Positions 58,357-64,000 of a stretch of DNA of 64,000 bases are shown here, one piece after another (position 1 is the stretch's first letter; every line of letters starts with the position of its first letter). Under the pieces are notes generated by a model. That model did not search any database, was not told the DNA's origin, and was given only the letters and a program-made list of their open reading frames with translations. The stretch comes from Rhodovulum sp. MB263 (GTDB taxonomy: Bacteria; Pseudomonadota; Alphaproteobacteria; Rhodobacterales; Rhodobacteraceae): the NCBI RefSeq assembly GCF_002073975.1, contig NZ_CP020384.1, forward strand, positions 1,116,001 to 1,180,000. Reading direction: 5' to 3'. The position numbers and the translations under genes were made by a program.

Positions 58357-58950
58357 ATGGCGTATGCCCTGACCGAAAAGGTCCTTGTCGACAATATCAT
58401 GCCCCGGAACGGCGCCCAGCGCCTGGTTCGGGAAGCGGCTCTGGTCGTGGCCGGGATCGCGGTCCTGGCGCTGGCGGCCCATATCAAGGTGCCGATGTTC
58501 CCGGTGCCGATGACCATGACCACCTTCGCGGTTTTGACGCTGGGCGCCGCCTACGGGCCGCGGCGCGGTCTGATCACCATTCTGGGCTATCTCGGCATCG
58601 GCGCGCTGGGCTTCGACGTCTTCGCCGGAACCTCGGCCGAGGCCTCGGGCCTGACCTACATGATGGGCTCGACCGGCGGCTATCTGGTCGGCTATGCGCT
58701 GGCCGCCCTCACGCTCGGCACCTTCGCCCGCGCCGGCTGGGACCGCTCGATGGGCCGGATGGCCCTGGCCATGCTGGTCGGCAATGTCGTGCTCTACATC
58801 CCCGGCGTGATCTGGCTCGGCCAGCTCTACGGCTGGGACCAGCCGCTGCTGGCCTGGGGCGTGACGCCCTTCCTGCTGGGCGACGCGCTGAAACTGGCGC
58901 TGGCCGCGCTGGCGGTTCCGGCGGTCTGGCGGCTGATCGGCCGCGACTGA
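58357..58950 (+). CDS. bioY: biotin transporter BioY
   Basis: BioY is the S component that binds biotin for ECF-type uptake, working alone or with BioMN. The 197-residue product has six hydrophobic helices and the family features AAHIKVPMFPVPMTM, LTLGAAYGPRRG, MGSTGGYLVGYALAAL and WGVTPFLLGDALKLALA. The start is ATG at 58357, with CGGGAG upstream. No bioM or bioN is in the window. No BioR-type box was found in the 91-base leader, which holds a GCAACG direct repeat. Confidence 0.93.
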   Translation: MAYALTEKVLVDNIMPRNGAQRLVREAALVVAGIAVLALAAHIKVPMFPVPMTMTTFAVLTLGAAYGPRRGLITILGYLGIGALGFDVFAGTSAEASGLTYMMGSTGGYLVGYALAALTLGTFARAGWDRSMGRMALAMLVGNVVLYIPGVIWLGQLYGWDQPLLAWGVTPFLLGDALKLALAALAVPAVWRLIGRD

Positions 58951-58973
58951 TCGACCCGATATCTTAGGAATTG

Positions 58974-59005
58974 GAAGGGGCGCGGCCTGCGGGGCGCGCC
59001 CCTTC
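58974..59005 (+). terminator. hairpin terminator of bioY
   Basis: GAAGGGGCGCG (58974-58984) pairs perfectly with CGCGCCCCTTC (58995-59005) around a 10-base loop, 23 bases past the bioY stop. The T-run is weak. Confidence 0.65.
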
Positions 59006-59345
59006 TGCATGTTGGGATGACTGCGCCTCGTCCGGGCCGCTCGCCGCTTCCGTGCAAGGGGCGGTGTCCGATCTGACAAGGGCGGTCGGCGGATCCTGCG
59101 TGGCCTTCGACCGCGCCGCCTTACCCTTGCCCGTTTTCAGGGCCGCGACAGAGGCCGCCCGGGGTGAGGTTCCGGCCGGCCTCAAGACGCAGCTCTTGCG
59201 GGGCCCGCCTGTTGCACCATTGCCTTTCCGCCGCGCGGCATGTGGCGTCGGTCGGGGCGGGCCTTCGATCCGCCTTGAGCCGGGATCTTCCGATGCCCGG
59301 ATGCGTTCCGGCCGTGCCTTGCGCGTTGGCCGAAACCGCGGACAG
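59006..59345. other. intergenic DNA between bioY and glnA terminators
   Basis: This gap between convergent transcripts contains no supportable gene. Open frames on both strands give Arg/Ala/Pro-rich peptides without motifs. Confidence 0.5.
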
Positions 59346-59371
59346 AAAAGGGCGCCCGAAGGCGCCCTTTT
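59346..59371 (-). terminator. intrinsic terminator of glnA
   Basis: AAAAGGGCGCC (59346-59356) pairs perfectly with GGCGCCCTTTT (59361-59371). On the minus strand the loop is the stable tetraloop TTCG and the T-run is in place. It begins 30 bases past the glnA stop. A textbook terminator. Confidence 0.95.
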
Positions 59372-59401
59372 CCCGGAATTCGCAGGTCCGAAGGACCCGG
59401 G

Positions 59402-60808
<1,407 letters not shown>

Positions 60809-60883
60809 GTGACCTACTTCCCCTCTGTCTTTAGGTTTGGTCGCGTCCTGGCCGGGCGCACCCGGCGCGCTTGGTTCGGGTGA

Positions 60884-61315
<432 letters not shown>

Positions 61316-61398
61316 TCATGGAATCTTGCGGTGCCGCCAATGAATTGAGCGCAATGCCTTCTTAATGAGCAAATTGGAAACGCTTTTCGGGGAAAACC

Positions 61399-62940
61399 AT
61401 GTCCGAGCTTCTGACTGCTGCCCAAATGCGCGCCATCGAGGCCGAGGCTCTGGCGCGAGGCGATGCAGATGGCAGGACGCTGATGGAGCGCGCGGGCGAG
61501 GGCGTGGTCGATGCGGCGCTGGCGCACTGGCCCGATCTCGGTACCGTTCCGCTTTCGGCGCTGGTGCTTTGCGGTCCCGGCAATAATGGCGGCGACGGCT
61601 TCGTGGTGGCGCGGCTTTTGGCCGAACGCGGCTGGCAGGTGGAGCTGTCGCTCTTCGGCGCACCCGACCGGCTGCCGCCCGATGCGCGGCTCAATTACGA
61701 CCGCTGGGTCGCGCTCGGCTGCGTGCGGCCCTGGGACGATGCGGCGCTGGCCGGTCGGCTCGATGCGGGCGGCTGCGATCTCGTGATCGACGCGCTGTTC
61801 GGCAGCGGCTGCAGCCGCGGGATCGCGCCCATCGCCGGGCATATGGCGGCGGCGATGGCCCGTTTCCGCGCGTCGGGCGGACGGGCATTGGCGATCGACA
61901 TGCCAAGCGGGCTCTGCACCGATAGTGGCCGCGATCTCGGTGGCGTGCTGCCCGCCGCGCTGACCGTGACCTTTCATCGCGCCCGGATCGGCCAGTTCAC
62001 CGCCGAGGGCAGCGCCTCTTGCGGCCGGATCGTGGTGGCCGATATCGGGCTCGATCCCGGCCCTTGTCCCGGGTCGGTGACGCTGGTCGGCGCGCCGGGG
62101 CACGAGATCGGCAAGGCCGGCGCGGTCGGCGGGCACAAATACAGCCACGGCCATGCGCTGGTGCTGGCGGGCGGCGCGGGGCGCACCGGCGCGGCCCGGC
62201 TGGCCGCGCGCGGCGCGCTGCGGGTGGGGGCGGGGCTGGTGACCCTGGGCGCGCCCGCGGAGGCGCTGGCCGAATGCGCGGCCCATCTGACCGCGGCGAT
62301 GCTGCGCCGGGTCGAGGAGGCCGGGGATCTGCTTGCGCTGCTGGAGGATCCGCGGATTTCGGCGCTCGGCCTCGGGCCTGGCTTCGGCACCGGATCGCGC
62401 GAGGCCGGGCTTCTGGGGCTGGCGCTCGACAGCGGCCGCCCGCTCGTGCTCGATGCCGATGCGCTGAGCCTTCTGGCGCAGCAGGACGCCCTCTTTTCGA
62501 GGCTTCACGGCGGTTGTGTGCTGACCCCGCATGGCGGCGAATTCACCCGGCTCTTCCCCGATCTGGCCGAGAAGCTTTCCGGCCGGCCGACCTGCGGCCC
62601 GGGCTTTTCCAGGATCGACGCGGTGCGCGCCGCGGCGGCCCGGTCCGGGGCGGTGGTGCTCCTGAAGGGCGCGGATACCGCGATTGCCGCGCCCGATGGC
62701 CGGGCCGCGCTGCATGCCGCGCTGTACGACCGCGCCGTGCCCTGGCTTGCGACGGCCGGGGCGGGCGACGTTCTGGCTGGGATCGTCACGGGCCTGCTGG
62801 CCCGCGGCCGCCCGCCTTTCGAGGCCGCCATGGCCGGGGCCTGGTTGCATGTCGAGGCAGCCCGGGTCTTCGGCCCCGGCCTCATTGCCGAGGATCTGCC
62901 CGACAGCCTTCCGGCGGTCTTCCGCGGGCTCGGTCTCTGA
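61399..62940 (+). CDS. nnr: bifunctional NAD(P)H-hydrate epimerase/dehydratase
   Basis: It repairs hydrated NAD(P)H. The N-terminal YjeF_N half (about 1-210; GPGNNGGDGFVVARLL, IDALFGSG) epimerises NAD(P)HX, and the C-terminal half (about 225-505; HALVLAGGAGRTGAA, LTPHGGEF, GAGDVLAGIVTGLLARG) is the ADP-dependent dehydratase. The 513-residue length fits the fused bacterial form. It is divergent from glnB across a 176-base A/T-richer region that must hold both promoters. Confidence 0.95.
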   Translation: MSELLTAAQMRAIEAEALARGDADGRTLMERAGEGVVDAALAHWPDLGTVPLSALVLCGPGNNGGDGFVVARLLAERGWQVELSLFGAPDRLPPDARLNYDRWVALGCVRPWDDAALAGRLDAGGCDLVIDALFGSGCSRGIAPIAGHMAAAMARFRASGGRALAIDMPSGLCTDSGRDLGGVLPAALTVTFHRARIGQFTAEGSASCGRIVVADIGLDPGPCPGSVTLVGAPGHEIGKAGAVGGHKYSHGHALVLAGGAGRTGAARLAARGALRVGAGLVTLGAPAEALAECAAHLTAAMLRRVEEAGDLLALLEDPRISALGLGPGFGTGSREAGLLGLALDSGRPLVLDADALSLLAQQDALFSRLHGGCVLTPHGGEFTRLFPDLAEKLSGRPTCGPGFSRIDAVRAAAARSGAVVLLKGADTAIAAPDGRAALHAALYDRAVPWLATAGAGDVLAGIVTGLLARGRPPFEAAMAGAWLHVEAARVFGPGLIAEDLPDSLPAVFRGLGL

Positions 62941-64000
62941 AGCCGGTCGGCCCGGCAGCCGGCCGGTGCGCCCGCGGCCCTGTGCCGTGTCTGGATCGCG
63001 CGGAGATACCGTGCCGAAGGCGATTTCCGTGCTTCCTCACGGCTCCGGCCCCGGCACCCGCGCGCTGTCGGGCCCTGTCACGGATGATGACGGCGAAGCC
63101 CTGCTTGGCGGTTGTCGTCGGTTTTCGAGCGGTCCCGGCCGCGCCGCGGGGACGCTGGCGCCTTTGCCGTGACAGAAGGGAAGGAACTCCCTGCGCGGCA
63201 GAGGGCGGGGCGTTCGCGGGAGCCCCTCGGGACGGCCCCTGACCGCATTGACCCTACCGGACAATCATCGACAGAGAAACCGGCCCGGGGGAGGCCCGGG
63301 CGCGGATCGGCGCGAGGGAATCCGCCGGTCGGATGGCCGCCCGGCCGGGGCTGGCTCTCGGCGCCGTGCAGGACGCAGCCGAGGGCCGCCCAGGTTTCGG
63401 GCCGGGGCGGATTGGCCAGTACTATCCAGTACTATGTTGAAACCTCGCTTACCGTCACCCAGAGTGCCAACTTATGGGGTATGGTTCCGCCTTTTGGTCT
63501 CTGCCTCGTAAACGGATCTGTTCCGTCTCTTTGGAGAACGACATTCCACACTTTGGCGACCACTCGGCGGCTGCCGGTGTTTTTCAAAGATATCCCAGCT
63601 CTCCTGGCTTTCCTGCGATGGGCGGATACCATCGCGCTTGTCCGCCGGAGGGGGCGTCGCCTGAGCGCTGCGGCTCTCCTGGACCCGCCTGCCCGCTGCG
63701 CCGCGCGTGCCCGTCATTGCCGAGACGAGGTCTCGGCGCTGCCGCAAGCGGGCCGCGGCCGGCAGGTCGCGGATGTGCCCGCGAAAGAGCTGTCGGTGAA
63801 CGCCGTGATCCTGCGGCATTTGGCAAAGGGCTTACCGATTGGGTTGATCCGAGCCGGGCGCCGGTGCGGCACCCATCACAAGCGCCGGGGCCTTCGGCAT
63901 GGCGGCTCCGGGTTCCTTGATACCGCAGATCCGCGCGAAAGACCGTGCTTTGGGGCGTCACGGGCTTTCGGTGCGAGGGGGGCGGTGCCGCGATCCGGAT
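62941..64000. other. terminal region without a supported gene
   Basis: More than 1 kb follows nnr to the window edge. The first 450 bases are very GC-rich with no motif-bearing frame. From about 63410 to 63610 the sequence is notably poorer in G/C, starts with a tandem 10-base repeat and could be a regulatory region or a decayed remnant. The open frames on both strands after that encode unlike, Arg/Pro-rich peptides. I tried to read them as transposase fragments and could not. Confidence 0.4.
63416..63435 (+). repeat. tandem decamer CCAGTACTAT x2
   Basis: Two exact, adjoining copies of CCAGTACTAT, each with the palindrome AGTACT. They sit at the left edge of the low-GC stretch. They could be an operator pair or a short target duplication; there is no way to tell from one copy. 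Confidence 0.7.

Noticed and set aside
63432-63961. Transposase remnant near the right edge
   Set aside because: All six frames were read for IS5-, IS3- and IS630-type motifs and none was found; the low GC alone is not enough.

Overview
The window is chromosomal DNA of a high-GC alphaproteobacterium of the Rhodobacteraceae, most likely a Rhodovulum/Rhodobacter-like phototroph. The reasons are a five-gene F1 ATP synthase operon without F0 genes, a 407-residue HemA whose PLP lysine is Lys248 (same length and numbering as the Rhodobacter enzyme), glnB-glnA followed by a divergent two-domain NAD(P)H-hydrate repair gene, DUF2927/DUF6314 proteins, and PpsR/CrtJ-like and FnrL-like sites upstream of hemA. 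No phage, transposase, CRISPR array or rRNA was found. Almost all of the window is housekeeping and cell-envelope genes.

Layout. 0.5-4.6 kb: clpA, gloB and a divergent methyltransferase-like gene. 4.9-9.8 kb: atpHAGDC, with a strong hairpin between atpD and atpC and an intrinsic terminator at the end. 10.4-13.5 kb: VWA protein, DUF2927 lipoprotein and GNAT enzyme, all on the minus strand. 13.8-14.0 kb: two identical tRNA-Asp genes. 14.3-18.3 kb: M20 peptidase, an unknown exported protein and hemA with a motif-rich 515-base leader. 18.4-20.9 kb: RodZ-like protein and ispG. 21.0-23.9 kb: a BepA-like M48 protease, a DsbA-like protein that has lost its CxxC, and an intact DsbA-like protein. 24.0-30 kb: aminotransferase, RarD, LOG-family enzyme, LysM protein and an Atm1-type ABC exporter. 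30-34.8 kb: RND efflux permease and adaptor. 35.1-38.7 kb: yfgM-like gene, bamB and der. 38.8-43.1 kb: TspO-like membrane protein, serS, a pentapeptide-repeat protein of mixed base composition, and a trypsin-like protease. 43.2-49.6 kb: yajC-secD-secF, an Mth938-like gene and ccmABCDG. 50.1-58.9 kb: acnA, a DUF1223 protein, a lipid A-type acyltransferase, a lone fliG, a small secreted protein, purB, a DUF6314 protein and bioY. 59.4-62.9 kb: glnA, glnB and nnr. The last kilobase has no supportable gene.

Common themes. Many genes serve the envelope: Sec export (yajC-secDF), outer-membrane assembly and quality control (bamB, yfgM, M48 protease), periplasmic thiol chemistry (two DsbA-like proteins, CcmG, DUF1223), cytochrome c maturation (ccm), lipid A acylation, RND efflux and cell shape (RodZ). 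The strongest candidates for new biology are: (1) the hemA leader, where two TGT-N12-ACA palindromes 7 bases apart meet an FNR-type box; (2) the tandem DsbA pair in which one copy has kept the fold but lost CxxC, coupled to an M48 protease; (3) two short dispersed repeat families in intergenic DNA, joined as an imperfect inverted repeat downstream of der; (4) an RND permease with an extra pair of probable membrane helices; and (5) a pentapeptide-repeat gene whose two halves differ in base composition.

Start codons were reassigned wherever the longest open frame was not credible. Functions rest on recognised motifs and family resemblance; no database search was run.
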